This document shows positions 19,198 to 30,679 of a stretch of DNA of 39,888 nt, piece after piece. Each line of letters opens with the position of its first letter. Position 1 is the first letter of the stretch. The notes under the pieces were generated by a model. That model was not told the origin of the DNA. It did no database searches and saw only the letters and a program-made list of their open reading frames with translations. The position numbers and the translations under genes were made by a program. This DNA comes from Thermoguttaceae bacterium (GTDB lineage Bacteria; Planctomycetota; Planctomycetia; Pirellulales; Thermoguttaceae), in the NCBI GenBank assembly GCA_028694795.1, contig JAQVKF010000010.1:1-39888 (forward strand). The letters are read 5' to 3'.

Positions 19198-19363
19198 TTC
19201 GTGTTCCCCTATAGAAAAAAAGAACCAAAGAGATGAAATATTTTTTTGACACAGCAATCGAGGCTAAACCATTTACCACACTTTTACGTCTTGCTGAGCT
19301 TCGGGACTGAAGGCACATTGCGAAGTGAGAGATCGTTGACGATTTTTATACCTGCGAATCAGG

Positions 19364-20401
19364 TCATCCATCGCGCAAACGTATTCCCTGATAGGTACGA
19401 CGCCGCTGTAATTCGGCCTGCACGGCGTTACGGGCGGCTGATGCCGCTCGGCTCCACGTAGGGGCTACGAGCAACTCTGGTGGCGATTCTCCACCAATTC
19501 GATCAATCACAATCTCCGGTCGCAAATGTTCAATCTGATCCGCCGCTAATGAAGCAAACGCTTCCAAGGTGATCAGCTCCGCCATCTGACGCTCGACCAT
19601 TTGAGCCAATCGTGTCTCTCGGACGGCGTGTAAATTATGTAATTTGACCGCATAAACCGGTAACGCATTGAGCTGTCGGATTGTGTCGAGAGTCTCGGCA
19701 TGGCTCTCACCGGGAATTCCGCAGATGAGGTGTACCCCCACGACAATCCCTTGTTGTGCGAGTCGGGAAATCGCGTCCAGGGAACACTGTGCGTCATGTC
19801 CACGTTCGAGCCAACGTAACGAACGATCCGACAACGATTGAACACCAAGTTCCACACAAAGCGACGTCTGTTGGGCAAGTGCGGCGAGCATCGAAACGAC
19901 CGCGTCCGACAGACAATCGGGACGCGTACCAATCGATAAACCGACCACACGCGGATCACAAACGGCCGCCGTAAAGATCGAACGCAGTCGTTCCGGGTCA
20001 CCGTAGGTATTGGTACCTGGCTGAAAGTAGGCCACGACACGTCGAATGGGTTCACAACCACGTCGCTCACAACGCGCTTCGAGTGCTGCGATACCGACCG
20101 CCAATTGTCGAGAAACTTCGGACGTCACCCGTTCCACACTAAGTTCCGGCAGTAGCAGATTGAGCGGAGCCGCCGTTCTGATTGCGGTCAGAATCGGCGA
20201 ATGTAGCACGTCTTCTTCCTCGCGGCGTAATGTACTGAAGCTAAGCGGGTTGCAGAAAATACAGCCGCCATGTTGAGCATGTGGACACGAACAGCCCGCA
20301 TCAAGACTGATTTTCCACGTTCGTCCACCGAATTGATGTCGCCAATGCCAGCCCAACATGTGATAACGCAACCCATCTTTTCGCCAATCTAATCTGTTCA
20401 T
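19364..20401 (-). CDS. TIGR01212-like (YhcC-type) radical SAM protein
   Basis: KISLDAGCSCPHAQHGGCIFCNPLSFS, VAYFQPGTNTYGDPERLRSIF, LSIGTRPDCLSDAVV and VHLICGIPGESHAETLDT. Confidence 0.88.
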   Translation of the reverse strand: MNRLDWRKDGLRYHMLGWHWRHQFGGRTWKISLDAGCSCPHAQHGGCIFCNPLSFSTLRREEEDVLHSPILTAIRTAAPLNLLLPELSVERVTSEVSRQLAVGIAALEARCERRGCEPIRRVVAYFQPGTNTYGDPERLRSIFTAAVCDPRVVGLSIGTRPDCLSDAVVSMLAALAQQTSLCVELGVQSLSDRSLRWLERGHDAQCSLDAISRLAQQGIVVGVHLICGIPGESHAETLDTIRQLNALPVYAVKLHNLHAVRETRLAQMVERQMAELITLEAFASLAADQIEHLRPEIVIDRIGGESPPELLVAPTWSRAASAARNAVQAELQRRRTYQGIRLRDG

Positions 20402-20549
20402 CGTTTCTCATTTACCGCCGTGTTGGAATGGTCCGTTTGGGCGGTCACTCGTTTTCGGACCTCACGCATTCATGCCGATTCCGCATTTCTAGGCGGTGGA
20501 TCGTGGACGACATGGACCAAAAAACGTTACCAATCGTTACTAAGCCGCG

Positions 20550-23500
20550 TTACTGTTTGCCCTGTTGGAGTCCCTGCTGTAATGCGTTATTGAAAAAATT
20601 CAGCATGTTTTGCGCAGCGTTTTGCCCGGTATTTGCTGATGCATTGGGGCTTGTGCTACTGGTGGTTTCGGTCACCGCCGACGTCGCGTTCGTATTGGAT
20701 GGCATGATCTGGTTAAAAATCTTCGTTTGCAGTTGATTCATTTGATCTTGCAGCAAATTAGACGCTCCCTGTTGAATGAGAACACTCCAGTATTGATCAA
20801 GCGTTTTCTGATCGAGTTTCGGTTGATTGAGTGTTCCGACGAGCGGCACTCTGAGCCGTTGATCCTTCAATGCCGTATTGAGTTTTTCATTCTTCAGCCA
20901 ACCAGTCGGCAACGGCATGTCAATGACCAGATTCAACGTTCGATCAAAACCAATCGAACCGGAGGTGATGACTTGGAAATCGCGAGACCCCGTCACATTT
21001 CCAGAACTATCCCGCTGTTTGGTCGCAAAGTTCAACACCGTGGGCAAATGCGCGACGCGGCCTTGCGCAATCCGAATCGGCACGGTCGCATTTTCCGCCA
21101 TCGAAACCGTCCCCTCCACCTGGAGTAAGGCCAACAACGGACTCGAACTCACCTGGAACTGTTGAAACGTAATCCATCCGAGCATATCGGCCTGCGACGG
21201 ATTCGACAATGGAATCACCGCCCGATCAATAAATACCGAACAGACCCCTTGCGCCTGCATCGCACCAGCCAACACCGGACTCGCATATGCCAGTACCTTA
21301 TCACATACCTCTTGCGTCAACTGTATATTTTGTGCAACCTGCCCAGGTGCAAGCGTCAACACCGTTTCGTCAGTAGTGCTGGGCGTGACCGGTGGAATAA
21401 ACTGGTCCCATAGCGAGAGATCGAAATTGCCGCCGCTAACGGGCATCTGTGTTTGCGTCGGCTTTTCGAGCGGCCACGCCGAGTGACCAATCTCCGGCGT
21501 GAGCATCAGCTTGCCACCACCCGCCGTGACCGCAAATGGAGCGATTTGCACACGACCAGGTTCGGGACTTTGGCAACGTAACGTCGCGGGCCCAAATGCC
21601 ACACCGGCAATCGAGGCTTTCGTCCAACCGAACGTACCACTTAAAACCGCATCCGGACGATTGAGCGGTAATTTGACCTCGAATGGTGAGAAAGCACTGT
21701 TGCCTTGGAGTAAAATGGGGGTTCCAAATCGTGAGGTGAGTAGCGTACTAATCGCCGCGAGGTCATACGTTAAATTGCCGGAAAGGTTGATCTCCGTCTG
21801 CATACCGTTCGCACGATTCGATGCCGTGTCGGTCCCTGCGGGAACCATACCTTTCGGTATCGCCGCCCGGCGTAACGAGCCGCGTCCATCCGGAACGCTC
21901 ACCATCGACGATTGCAGCACCGCGTTGGTGATCGTAAAATTGCCCTCCGTTTGGTTGATACTGCCCGCTCCGGCGAGACTAATCTGTGGATCGCTGTACA
22001 GCGTATTACCTGCCGCGTCGGTAATGCGGAAATTGGCCACTTTCACGTCACACGTCGGCTGGACAAGCAGCCCGGCACTCGCTGTACAGTCAAGCGTGGC
22101 GTCGAGATTGCCATAGACAAGCATCGAGAGAGCCGAGCCGTCTGTCGGGGTAAATCGCCAGCGTTGCAATCGATTCAGATCGCCCGCCGCGCGAAACTTC
22201 CCCGCGAACATCCAGACCTGATTCGTCTTTTTACGTTCGAGTTGAAAACCGGTCGTGCGATCAATACCTATCGCCACGACAGGATATTCAGGAGATTGCC
22301 GCGAGTCACGCGCGGCCACGGTGTCCCAACACAAAAAGTTCGCCTCGCGGATTTTGACACGGCAATCTTGGTAAATCGCCCCGCTGAAATTCAATTGCGT
22401 CGCCTTCTCCACTCCCACATTCCAATCGCCGCACCACTGCGCAAACGCGCCGCCATCCCGACTGTGACTTCGGAAAATCAGATTATTGAGGTCGATTTTT
22501 AGCTGATCAATGTCAAAAACATCCGCCATCACCACACGCCCCCGCTCGTCGAGCATCGGCTGGCCGGCATCGTTGAGTACGGCCGTTTTGGTCACTTTGA
22601 GCGTCGTCGCTCCGTTGAATGTACCGCCAAATTCCACCCCATCAATCCCTCGGACTCGCGATACCCAGCGGCTGATCGAACCACGTCCTGCCAATTTTAA
22701 GACCGGTACCACATCGAATTTTCCCTCTTGAGCTGCTTTGGCGGCTTGCCCCGCATCAAACGGTTCCGCAAGCGCGGCGGAGTACTCCTCCATTCCTCCA
22801 TTGCCCAATTTCACGACAACACTGGCCGTTTGGAGCGTGGAAGATGTCGTGGACGAGGTGCCGGTCGCCCTGAGATTCAACTCGAATTTTGGCTCCGACC
22901 ACTCGAATGAGCCTGCGCGGTGCCAAAGAAAATCATCCGCGTAGGTGTTCCAAGCCATATCGAACGCCTGATCGTCTTTCCACGTCCAGTGGAACGTCGA
23001 TTGACCCGTTCCGCTGAAATTCCAATCACCAAAGTCAATGAATTTACTCAATTCAGTACGCATTTTTTGCAAATTGAAATTCGCCGTACCGGTAAATTCT
23101 TGACGTGTACCGGAAGCGTTCAGATCGAAGAATCCTGTTTGCGCGTTCAAATTTCGAAGTTTGACTCCAGTGGCCATCCGCACGGCATCGAAATCGGCGG
23201 TCATCGGACTAAAGTCGAGCGTTTGTCCATTTTGTTGGAATTTGAGATTGGTCGTTGAGAGATTGCCGACCCAACATAAACCTTCCGTGTCCTCTTTACT
23301 GTTCATATGGAGTTCGAGTGTTCCGCTTTCCGCGATCACGTCGCTCCGTACACGAAGCGAATCGGAAAAATTTCGCAGAAATTCCGGCACATTGATCTTC
23401 ATTTGGACCATCGTTTTCGCCGCCAAAATCTCCGTTAATTGGCTTTCCGTGGGCGATTCACCACTCGCGCGGCTGGCGACTAATCGATGAAAAACATCCG

Positions 23501-25478
23501 TGCGCACCGCACCGCGTAACGAAAGTTGGCCCCAACCCCAGTCTAACTCCGCCGCCGTCTGATCCTCACCACAATAGAACATCTGATCGCGCAGTTCACA
23601 ATAACCCGCATAATTCCAACGCTGAAAATAGGGATGATCATTTCCAATCGCGTCGCAACTGAATCGACTTTCCACACCACTAAGCTCTCCACGGAACGAC
23701 ATTTGCGTCGTCTCTGTCGGACTCGTTCGCCACACTAACTCACAATTGGTTTTCGCCGCACCGTCGAGCTGCGCACCTGGCAGAATCCGCCGCATTAATG
23801 GCGTCAACGCATCAAGCGGCACCCCTTCCGCGTCCACGACACACTGGTACCATCGAACGACCGGTTTTGCCGCTGTTGGAGGGAGGGTAGCATCGTTCGT
23901 CACCGCAGACTCACTCGCCGAACGTGTGGAGTCTGGTGCGGCGTCCTCGGCATAAGCTGCCGAACCGAGTATCGCGGCCAATCCTCGTAACGTGATGATG
24001 GAGAAATTCGGTGTGGAATCAGAATTGATGGAATCGGAACCAACGGAATCAGTTGGAAATATTCGAACCAGTTTGCCATCTGCCGGTTGAGCCGCCGGAG
24101 AGGTTGTCGGTTGTTCCGCGGCGATGGCTAATTTTAAACTACGGATGACCCCTTCAAGCGGCGTACTGGTACCATCAACACTGGTGATATTGAAAGGAAT
24201 TTTGGCTCCGCTAATCGTCAACTGGGTGGGTTGTACTGCGTCGGACGATTGCGTCCACGTACCGTTAATTTCCTGAATCACGGTTTCGTGTTGTCGAATG
24301 GCGTCCTGAATATGGAGCGTTCCCTGCACCACCTCGACCCGCATTCCCATGGAGTCCATTTGGGCCGTGCCTTCGAGATATTTGGCCAAAGCCAGTTCCC
24401 AATTGCTCGTCGATTCCGCACAGAGAAAAATCATCTCCGGATGGTGGAGTTTGAGCGAGATTGTATCGGTTTGACCAAAGAGCACATTCGCCAAATTCCA
24501 ATCGGTATCAATCTGAGGAATCGTGGCCAATGGAATCTTATTTTCGCCGTAGAGCGTCACATTGTTGAGTGAAATGGGCGAAAACCATCGAATGGAGGAG
24601 GAGCCGATTTTAATGGTTCCCTGAAAATCGGGAATCCGCTTCTGGACAATGGATTCGACAATACCGGTGTATCCCACGAGAAACGGGGCGAGTACTACGA
24701 GTACCACGAACACCCCGACGCCGATGGCGATTTTTCGCGGCATGCCGGCCAAAGTCCGACCCCACGCCTCGGAACCTTCCGCCGAAGCCGGCTCTCGCCC
24801 GTCATCATCCCGACCATTGCCACGACGATTGGCCCCGCCGCTGCCATCGGAGCCATCATTGTTGTTTGAATCGTCATAACCATTGGAATTATCTTGGGAA
24901 CGTTCACTCTCGAAAATGCCACCGTCCGACAGGGTACCGTCCAAATTCACTTGTCCATTTGCCGCGTCTTGTTCGGGGCCATTTTTGTCACTTGGTGTTA
25001 GGTTGGAAGTGGGATCCGAGAGCGTTCCCATGGAATTTTCGATTTTTTTCCTACGTGGTCGTGGAATGGGTAGTGAACGGATCATCTCTCGAAAATGCGA
25101 TATGCGTGAGAGCAGCGACGACCGTCGCGATTGCAACTGTTGGGCCGTTTGTTCCGCGGCGTTGCGAATCTGTTCGCGTTCACGTCGTGATTGCCGAATC
25201 AACCGTTCCGTGCCGACGGCTCCCGTTCCGCTTTCCGCATTCGGATTGAGAGCACGTTCTGCTCCACTCCATGGATCATCTTCCGATTCACCTTCGGTGA
25301 CATGGGACCAACCGAGGTAGAAATCTCGGTCCATCGCGGTATCGGACGTCGAATGATTTGCCCGAACGTTTGAGGTATTGTCTGTCGAGTGAGCCGATGC
25401 CAATTCGGTCATGTCCGTCGTCTGGGATGAGCCGGATGGGGTGGTTTTCGGGGAAGTTGGCAAACGATCACTCATCAA
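20550..25478 (-). CDS. Very large AsmA/TamB-like protein with ~245-aa disordered N-terminus before a single TM
   Basis: 1642 aa; TM IAIGVGVFVVLVVLAPFLVGYTG followed by ...IPDFQGTIKIGSSSIRWFSPISLNNVTLYGENKIPLATIPQIDTDWNLANVLFG, an AsmA-like opening; C-terminal ...PLPTGWLKNEKLNTALKDQRLRVPLVGTLNQPKLD. Confidence 0.7.
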   Translation of the reverse strand: MMSDRLPTSPKTTPSGSSQTTDMTELASAHSTDNTSNVRANHSTSDTAMDRDFYLGWSHVTEGESEDDPWSGAERALNPNAESGTGAVGTERLIRQSRREREQIRNAAEQTAQQLQSRRSSLLSRISHFREMIRSLPIPRPRRKKIENSMGTLSDPTSNLTPSDKNGPEQDAANGQVNLDGTLSDGGIFESERSQDNSNGYDDSNNNDGSDGSGGANRRGNGRDDDGREPASAEGSEAWGRTLAGMPRKIAIGVGVFVVLVVLAPFLVGYTGIVESIVQKRIPDFQGTIKIGSSSIRWFSPISLNNVTLYGENKIPLATIPQIDTDWNLANVLFGQTDTISLKLHHPEMIFLCAESTSNWELALAKYLEGTAQMDSMGMRVEVVQGTLHIQDAIRQHETVIQEINGTWTQSSDAVQPTQLTISGAKIPFNITSVDGTSTPLEGVIRSLKLAIAAEQPTTSPAAQPADGKLVRIFPTDSVGSDSINSDSTPNFSIITLRGLAAILGSAAYAEDAAPDSTRSASESAVTNDATLPPTAAKPVVRWYQCVVDAEGVPLDALTPLMRRILPGAQLDGAAKTNCELVWRTSPTETTQMSFRGELSGVESRFSCDAIGNDHPYFQRWNYAGYCELRDQMFYCGEDQTAAELDWGWGQLSLRGAVRTDVFHRLVASRASGESPTESQLTEILAAKTMVQMKINVPEFLRNFSDSLRVRSDVIAESGTLELHMNSKEDTEGLCWVGNLSTTNLKFQQNGQTLDFSPMTADFDAVRMATGVKLRNLNAQTGFFDLNASGTRQEFTGTANFNLQKMRTELSKFIDFGDWNFSGTGQSTFHWTWKDDQAFDMAWNTYADDFLWHRAGSFEWSEPKFELNLRATGTSSTTSSTLQTASVVVKLGNGGMEEYSAALAEPFDAGQAAKAAQEGKFDVVPVLKLAGRGSISRWVSRVRGIDGVEFGGTFNGATTLKVTKTAVLNDAGQPMLDERGRVVMADVFDIDQLKIDLNNLIFRSHSRDGGAFAQWCGDWNVGVEKATQLNFSGAIYQDCRVKIREANFLCWDTVAARDSRQSPEYPVVAIGIDRTTGFQLERKKTNQVWMFAGKFRAAGDLNRLQRWRFTPTDGSALSMLVYGNLDATLDCTASAGLLVQPTCDVKVANFRITDAAGNTLYSDPQISLAGAGSINQTEGNFTITNAVLQSSMVSVPDGRGSLRRAAIPKGMVPAGTDTASNRANGMQTEINLSGNLTYDLAAISTLLTSRFGTPILLQGNSAFSPFEVKLPLNRPDAVLSGTFGWTKASIAGVAFGPATLRCQSPEPGRVQIAPFAVTAGGGKLMLTPEIGHSAWPLEKPTQTQMPVSGGNFDLSLWDQFIPPVTPSTTDETVLTLAPGQVAQNIQLTQEVCDKVLAYASPVLAGAMQAQGVCSVFIDRAVIPLSNPSQADMLGWITFQQFQVSSSPLLALLQVEGTVSMAENATVPIRIAQGRVAHLPTVLNFATKQRDSSGNVTGSRDFQVITSGSIGFDRTLNLVIDMPLPTGWLKNEKLNTALKDQRLRVPLVGTLNQPKLDQKTLDQYWSVLIQQGASNLLQDQMNQLQTKIFNQIMPSNTNATSAVTETTSSTSPNASANTGQNAAQNMLNFFNNALQQGLQQGKQ

Positions 25479-25800
25479 AAAAACTCCATATCCGATTAGC
25501 GGTCGGTCATTACGTGGTCCGCGAGCATCCCACGGAGACTCGCATGGGTGATTTTCTCACCCTTTTGGGAATGTGTTTCGGCTCAAAATCGTGCGGCTCC
25601 GTGTGCCATAAGTCGCGAGGTCACGAGAAAATAAGTTTAACCCGATTGGCACGTGATACACGGCATTATTATAAGTATAACGGGAGAGCGTTGCTATCCG
25701 CAATATGAGATTAATCGAAATAGTCAGAATAAACAACGCCGTTCGGTCCAATGGTCAGCACGGCGAGCCAGAATGGATCATTGAGTCAATATTTGGCAAG

Positions 25801-25890
25801 TGAGAACCAGGAACGAAGTGACCGTCCGAACAATTTTGCAAACCTGTTCACCAAGTTCGAATCACCACCGCATAGTAAAGCGGCACGTTG
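25801..25890 (+). repeat. Dispersed intergenic repeat, copy A
   Basis: tgagaaccaggaacgaagtgaccgtccgaac...cctgttcaccaagttcgaatcaccaccgcatagtaaagcggcacgttg matches copy B at 36629-36747. Confidence 0.8.
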
Positions 25891-25924
25891 CCACCGCTCT
25901 TGTGTTGCCGTCGCTTGGTCTACG

Positions 25925-26905
25925 TTACGGAAAATGGTAACCTGGATTTTTCGTGTCAAAATCTTCATCCGTAAGCTGATCGAGCAGTTGGACATCTTCG
26001 TAGTAAAATTCCTCAATCAGCGGTGGCGCGCCGCCTTCGGCTTCGGGCCAATTGTATGCCTGATAAAACACCGGCAAATGAGTTTCGAGATCAACTCGAA
26101 TAATCGCCCGGTAGAATACGAAATAATCTCGTTTTACAGGGTGCGTGACGACGACCTCAGCACAGTGACGACCGTTCCACACCATATCCGGCGCAAATGC
26201 GACCTCGCATTCACCGTACGCCGTGTCTTTGGAACCAACCTCGATAAGCAAATTCAGCATCTTCAGAATGCCAATCGTCGTGATCGGATATTTCTGACCG
26301 AGCATAGCGATTTTACCGTAGGGATCCAACTCCAAAGTTCCAATGATCCGTTCTAAACCGACACCATGTCCCCACATCTTGCCCTTGCCCGACGGCGTGT
26401 CGGGCGTTTCGAGATAAATTGCTTCAACCCCCTTATTTTTCTGGGGAACCTCATATCGCAAGTAAATACTTAGCGGCTGGTGCCGTATTTTGAGGAACAT
26501 TTGCGTCGTTTCGCCTAATTCCCCATGAATCGTTTCACGTTTGGTAAACATGGCGGAATAGCCGGGAATCTGCTTGACACGCGGCAATTCACGTTTTGCC
26601 CAAGCCAAAGTCCGTGCCAACGGGTGTTCACCCTCTCGTGGTGTTAAATCTGGTAGCGAACCGTCCTCCGGCGTGTCCAACTCGACATCGACACGTCCCA
26701 CCGTATCCGGCTGCGTAGGGGACGTCGTAGGGACATTCGTGTTGGTCGATCCCACGGACGTCGGAGTTCCGGCGTGATCTTCGCTCTGCATGGGCGATAC
26801 GCCAAACGCACCCACGCCAAGCCAAATCGCTCCGCCAACGACGATCACCGTAAGAAGAAGGATCATTCCGCCAGTGATGATACATATCCGAGTAAAACGA
26901 CTCAT
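25925..26905 (-). CDS. DUF1571 domain-containing membrane-anchored protein
   Basis: N-terminal TM IITGGMILLLTVIVVGGAIWLG; RVKQIPGYSAMFTKRETIHGELGETTQMFLKIRHQPLSIYLRYEVPQKNKGVEAIYLE resembles DUF1571. Confidence 0.8.
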   Translation of the reverse strand: MSRFTRICIITGGMILLLTVIVVGGAIWLGVGAFGVSPMQSEDHAGTPTSVGSTNTNVPTTSPTQPDTVGRVDVELDTPEDGSLPDLTPREGEHPLARTLAWAKRELPRVKQIPGYSAMFTKRETIHGELGETTQMFLKIRHQPLSIYLRYEVPQKNKGVEAIYLETPDTPSGKGKMWGHGVGLERIIGTLELDPYGKIAMLGQKYPITTIGILKMLNLLIEVGSKDTAYGECEVAFAPDMVWNGRHCAEVVVTHPVKRDYFVFYRAIIRVDLETHLPVFYQAYNWPEAEGGAPPLIEEFYYEDVQLLDQLTDEDFDTKNPGYHFP

Positions 26906-27318
26906 CGAGAGGGATTCCTATTACCGAAATGGATGGTCCAAACGAGGGGACATGGTTGGGATATCGCACATTCAAAAATCGCTACGTACGCCGACCACCT
27001 ATGGAAGGCATCCGTTTTCTCCGCGGACATTCCACGGAAGCCTATATGGTTTGCGACAGGCCCGTATGGCCGCGTTGGGTTTCATTGGACTTTGTGCCGA
27101 CGTTTTTATGTTTGAGTCCGCAAATTTTATGGGAAACTCGCATGGGGCAAAGTTTCACTCCGTTGCCTTTTCGAACGGAACCAGAGTATATCTCTGTTTT
27201 TCCTTTTCGACAACAGGTGAAATCAGAAAACGTTTTCTCCGTTGATCCGATAAATCGACAAACAGGAACACAAAAAATGGGCTATTCATACAAAATGTAG
27301 CACTCGAATCAATATTAT

Positions 27319-27355
27319 GCAAAAAGTCCGTCACGGAACGCGACGGACTTTTTGC
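27319..27355. terminator. Rho-independent terminator, 14-bp perfect stem
   Basis: GCAAAAAGTCCGTC-acggaacgc-GACGGACTTTTTGC; lies just downstream of the minus-strand lipoprotein gene; symmetric, so possibly bidirectional. Confidence 0.9.
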
Positions 27356-27378
27356 ATTCTTCTAAATAACGGCCAAAA

Positions 27379-27888
27379 TCAAAGCTCGACTTCTTTCTTT
27401 TTCTTTTCGCCATTTGCAGAGGAGAGATCCGGTTTGATATCGCTCTTAATATCGAAATCAAACACGTTCTTGCCGCCCGCAACGATTTCCACCTCTTGCT
27501 TACTTTGGGTATTGTACTCCGGCGGCACCAATTCAACATCCACTTCGTTACCAAATTTAAGTGTGTTATCCGCGACTTTACCGGTCTTGCGGTCAAATGT
27601 CGTCTTCGCATTAATACGGACAATATATTTACCAGGCTTGACGCCATCTTGCTGCGTCAAAAGGTATTTACTTTCCATGATTTGGCCGCTACCGCCCGCT
27701 GTCTTATCTTCCCCAATCGGGTCGAAACGAATGCCCGCCGTGCCTTTGACTGGTTCTCCATTGATCTTCACCGTACCGCTCACATTTTCACGACCATCCG
27801 GATTCGCTTTACCACAGCCACTTAGCGTGAGGAAAAGACCACACAGTAAAAGGCAGGAATAGAACGATCGTACCGAATTCATCTTCAT
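27379..27888 (-). CDS. Small predicted lipoprotein, planctomycete transthyretin/carboxypeptidase-regulatory-like
   Basis: MKMNSVRSFYSCLLLCGLFLTLSGCGKANPDGRENVSGTVKINGEPVKGTAGIRFDPIGEDKTAGGSGQIMESKYLLTQQDGVKPGKYIVRINAK; lipobox LSGC. Confidence 0.8.
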   Translation of the reverse strand: MKMNSVRSFYSCLLLCGLFLTLSGCGKANPDGRENVSGTVKINGEPVKGTAGIRFDPIGEDKTAGGSGQIMESKYLLTQQDGVKPGKYIVRINAKTTFDRKTGKVADNTLKFGNEVDVELVPPEYNTQSKQEVEIVAGGKNVFDFDIKSDIKPDLSSANGEKKKKEVEL

Positions 27889-28085
27889 CTGATAGACCTC
27901 TTTGTATGGTATGTTCTTTCGCGAACACTCTTGGCAAAACACGCCGCTCGCTTTTAGTGGTCTGCCCCGCCGCGTTTTTTTCACGAAAATTTATTTTTTC
28001 ACACGGGTTAAAAACGCGGAGGAATACGACAAACCATATTCCTCCACGAAACACCAGAAAATCATCCACATTTGCGACATCATCA

Positions 28086-29252
28086 TTACGGCAGAGTGAC
28101 CGTCTCACCACCACGAGCCGTACCGAACGCGCGCCACGTCACACGATTAATCGAATCGCTTACAAACGCACAGCTGCCATCACCACGGCATACGTTGACA
28201 CCACCGGAGTGATAACTACGAGCTGACATACGCATCGCGTAGCCGGTCGGAGCGTTTTCTCGGATACACGGGGCCCCCTTCGTCACAACCACATCCGGGG
28301 TATGGCAATAACCGGTGGACATCAATTCGTCCGGATTCCGTGTATTCGGTTCATAGTACGTCGAGAAGAACGCCACCTCACCACGGTACGGGCCACCGCG
28401 GAAGTCACTATAATTCGCACTGTGCGAAGTTAAACTGTCCGTCATAATGATTTCGGAGAACATCGCCGTATTGGAAAGACCGTCTGTCGCAATTGCGATT
28501 GCCTCACCTTTCGCCTGTGTGTAGTCCGCTAGAGCCTTACCAACGACCGCATTTCCGAACAACGCGCCTTTTTCATCCAATATATCGGTCGAATCACCGC
28601 CGATACGCTTCAAACCGTAGTACTTCGACACACGCCAGTTTGTACCACCACTGTAAGATTGTTCATCACCGACAGCCGTCTGTCCACAACAGGCCACATA
28701 ACTAATTTTCGGCCAAACAGCAATACCAGACGGACCGGCAGTATAAAACGGGTACTTCACACTACTCGGGCAAGTATACGTCGGAACACCACCATCACGA
28801 CCACCCCATGCCGTGATATTTTGATAACGATCATAACGACCACCCTGATTCTGCGAGTTCGGCGTACTGGTATCGTAGACGAATCCGTCTGGACCAGAGG
28901 TTGCACCATACGCTGCGTAACCGATACTCATTTTGTTATAGCGTGCGGTTTCTTCCATATACGGAAGAATGAACGCACACCAACTCATGAAGTTGTAGTC
29001 ACGACAACCTGGCGGCAACATTTCATTGTTCGCGTCGACGAACGTGTGGGCCGCGACGCCCAACTGACGCATGTTGTTCGTGCACTGAGCACGACGTGCC
29101 GCCTCACGCGCGGCCTGAACCGCTGGCAGCAAAAGGGCAATCAAAATACCAATGATAGCAATAACGACGAGAAGCTCGACCAAGGTAAAACCTCGGATGC
29201 GAATTTTCGTCGAACGGGGCACATAGCGCAAACATCCATCTTTTAGAGTCAT
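28086..29252 (-). CDS. DUF1559 domain-containing protein with prepilin-type N-terminal cleavage/methylation motif
   Basis: [52 protein letters not shown] and C-terminal [41 protein letters not shown]. Confidence 0.95.
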   Translation of the reverse strand: MTLKDGCLRYVPRSTKIRIRGFTLVELLVVIAIIGILIALLLPAVQAAREAARRAQCTNNMRQLGVAAHTFVDANNEMLPPGCRDYNFMSWCAFILPYMEETARYNKMSIGYAAYGATSGPDGFVYDTSTPNSQNQGGRYDRYQNITAWGGRDGGVPTYTCPSSVKYPFYTAGPSGIAVWPKISYVACCGQTAVGDEQSYSGGTNWRVSKYYGLKRIGGDSTDILDEKGALFGNAVVGKALADYTQAKGEAIAIATDGLSNTAMFSEIIMTDSLTSHSANYSDFRGGPYRGEVAFFSTYYEPNTRNPDELMSTGYCHTPDVVVTKGAPCIRENAPTGYAMRMSARSYHSGGVNVCRGDGSCAFVSDSINRVTWRAFGTARGGETVTLP

Positions 29253-29598
29253 AGGAACTCTCCCATAAGAATAAACAGCGCAAGGCTCGAGAAAAAGCTC
29301 TCTCACCATCAGATCCCATCGTATCGTATGAAAACACATTCTCTACATGCCTGTACAAAAGCAGTTTATGAACACCAAAACATACCGATATGGCAAAAAA
29401 GAAAAGTTTCGGCGTGTCCAAAATCTACCAATTCAGTGAGATTATATCCATTATTGATGGGAATGGAATAAGGGGGCTAAAATTTTTTATTTTTTTAAAA
29501 TTTAGTCCGATGTTTGCCAAACAAGCGGTAAATCTGCTGCAAACGGCGGATATTCGGAGTTACCGCCGTTTGATCTATCTTGCCAGCATGGCGTAAAT

Positions 29599-30405
29599 TC
29601 AGCCGTTGATCCGTCCTTCGATAGGACTGGAAGCGGTGGCGTATCGTTTTCTCGGAATGCGTCCGCTACGCGAGGCAAAATAACCGGCCTCACAGCCGAG
29701 TTTCATCGCCAATGCCATTTGGAGCGGATCTTTTGCATGTGCCACGCCCGTGTTGAGCAGAATCGCGTCCGCGCCGAGTTCCATCGCCATGACCACGTCA
29801 CTGGCCGTACCGACGCCCGCGTCAATGATCACCGGGTAAGTTGGGTCATTTTCCTTGAGATATTCTAAGCAAATCGACAAAGCGTTGGCGTTCAAAATTC
29901 CTTGCCCGGAACCGATTGGACTTCCTGCGGGCATGACCGCCGACGCACCGGCCTCTTTCAGTCGTTTCGCCATGATCGGATCATCCGACGTGTAAACCAA
30001 TACCTCGAACCCATCTTTCACGAGTTGTTGGGTCGCCTCCAACGTCGCAATCGGATCAGGCAGTAACGTTTTCGTGTCGCCCAGACATTCCAATTTAACC
30101 CAACTCGCTCCCGGATTCCCCATCTGTTCGAGAATTTCACGACCGAGTCGCGCCACACGCACCGCGTCCGCCGCGTTGAAACAGCCCGCCGTATTCGGCA
30201 AAATGGTGTAACGGGACGTGTCGATAAAGTCTAACAGACTACGACCTTCCGCATCGTATAACCGCTCACGACGTACCGCGACCGTGATGCATTCCGCTCC
30301 AGAAATTTCCAACGCCTGCTGCATTGTTTCATAACTGCTGTATTTGCCCGTACCGAGAATCAAACGACTTGTGAAACGATGTGAACCGATCGTCAATGCT
30401 TCCAT
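29599..30405 (-). CDS. thiG: Thiazole synthase
   Basis: [57 protein letters not shown] and [41 protein letters not shown]. Confidence 0.97.
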   Translation of the reverse strand: MEALTIGSHRFTSRLILGTGKYSSYETMQQALEISGAECITVAVRRERLYDAEGRSLLDFIDTSRYTILPNTAGCFNAADAVRVARLGREILEQMGNPGASWVKLECLGDTKTLLPDPIATLEATQQLVKDGFEVLVYTSDDPIMAKRLKEAGASAVMPAGSPIGSGQGILNANALSICLEYLKENDPTYPVIIDAGVGTASDVVMAMELGADAILLNTGVAHAKDPLQMALAMKLGCEAGYFASRSGRIPRKRYATASSPIEGRING

Positions 30406-30487
30406 TTTTCATACCTCATCTATTGGAATATTGTTTTGATTTCTCAACGCCGCTGGGTCGCGAACCGCCCGCGGCGTGTTCGTGCTT

Positions 30488-30550
30488 CCCACTATACGAT
30501 AGTGACGCAAACTTGTGAGCAAGCATACAAAACGGTTCGGACGGATGGCA
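30488..30550 (-). repeat. Dispersed intergenic repeat, copy C (reverse orientation)
   Basis: Reverse complement ccatccgtccgaaccgttttgtatgcttgctcacaagtttgcgtcactatcgtatagtggg parallels cgtccgaacggactatcatgcctgttcaccaagtttgaaccaccaccgtctagtag. Confidence 0.6.
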
Positions 30551-30679
30551 ACGTACTAGAGCATGTTCGCACAAGTTGCCACCCCAATCAGAACGATCGG
30601 CTTTACCAATACCTGGCAAAAAGGCAATGTGACCCACAGGTTCGCCATGTGAAGTCGCAGCACCACCCATAGGTAAAAA

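Noticed and set aside
26929-27300. Plus-strand 123-aa ORF ending 18 bp before the terminator at 27319
   Set aside because: No clear RBS, no recognisable domain, and other overlapping plus-strand ORFs of similar length; the terminator is explained by the minus-strand lipoprotein gene. Conservation could revive it.
28493-29246. Plus-strand ORFs opposite the DUF1559 gene
   Set aside because: Thr/Arg-rich shadows of a confidently identified minus-strand gene.
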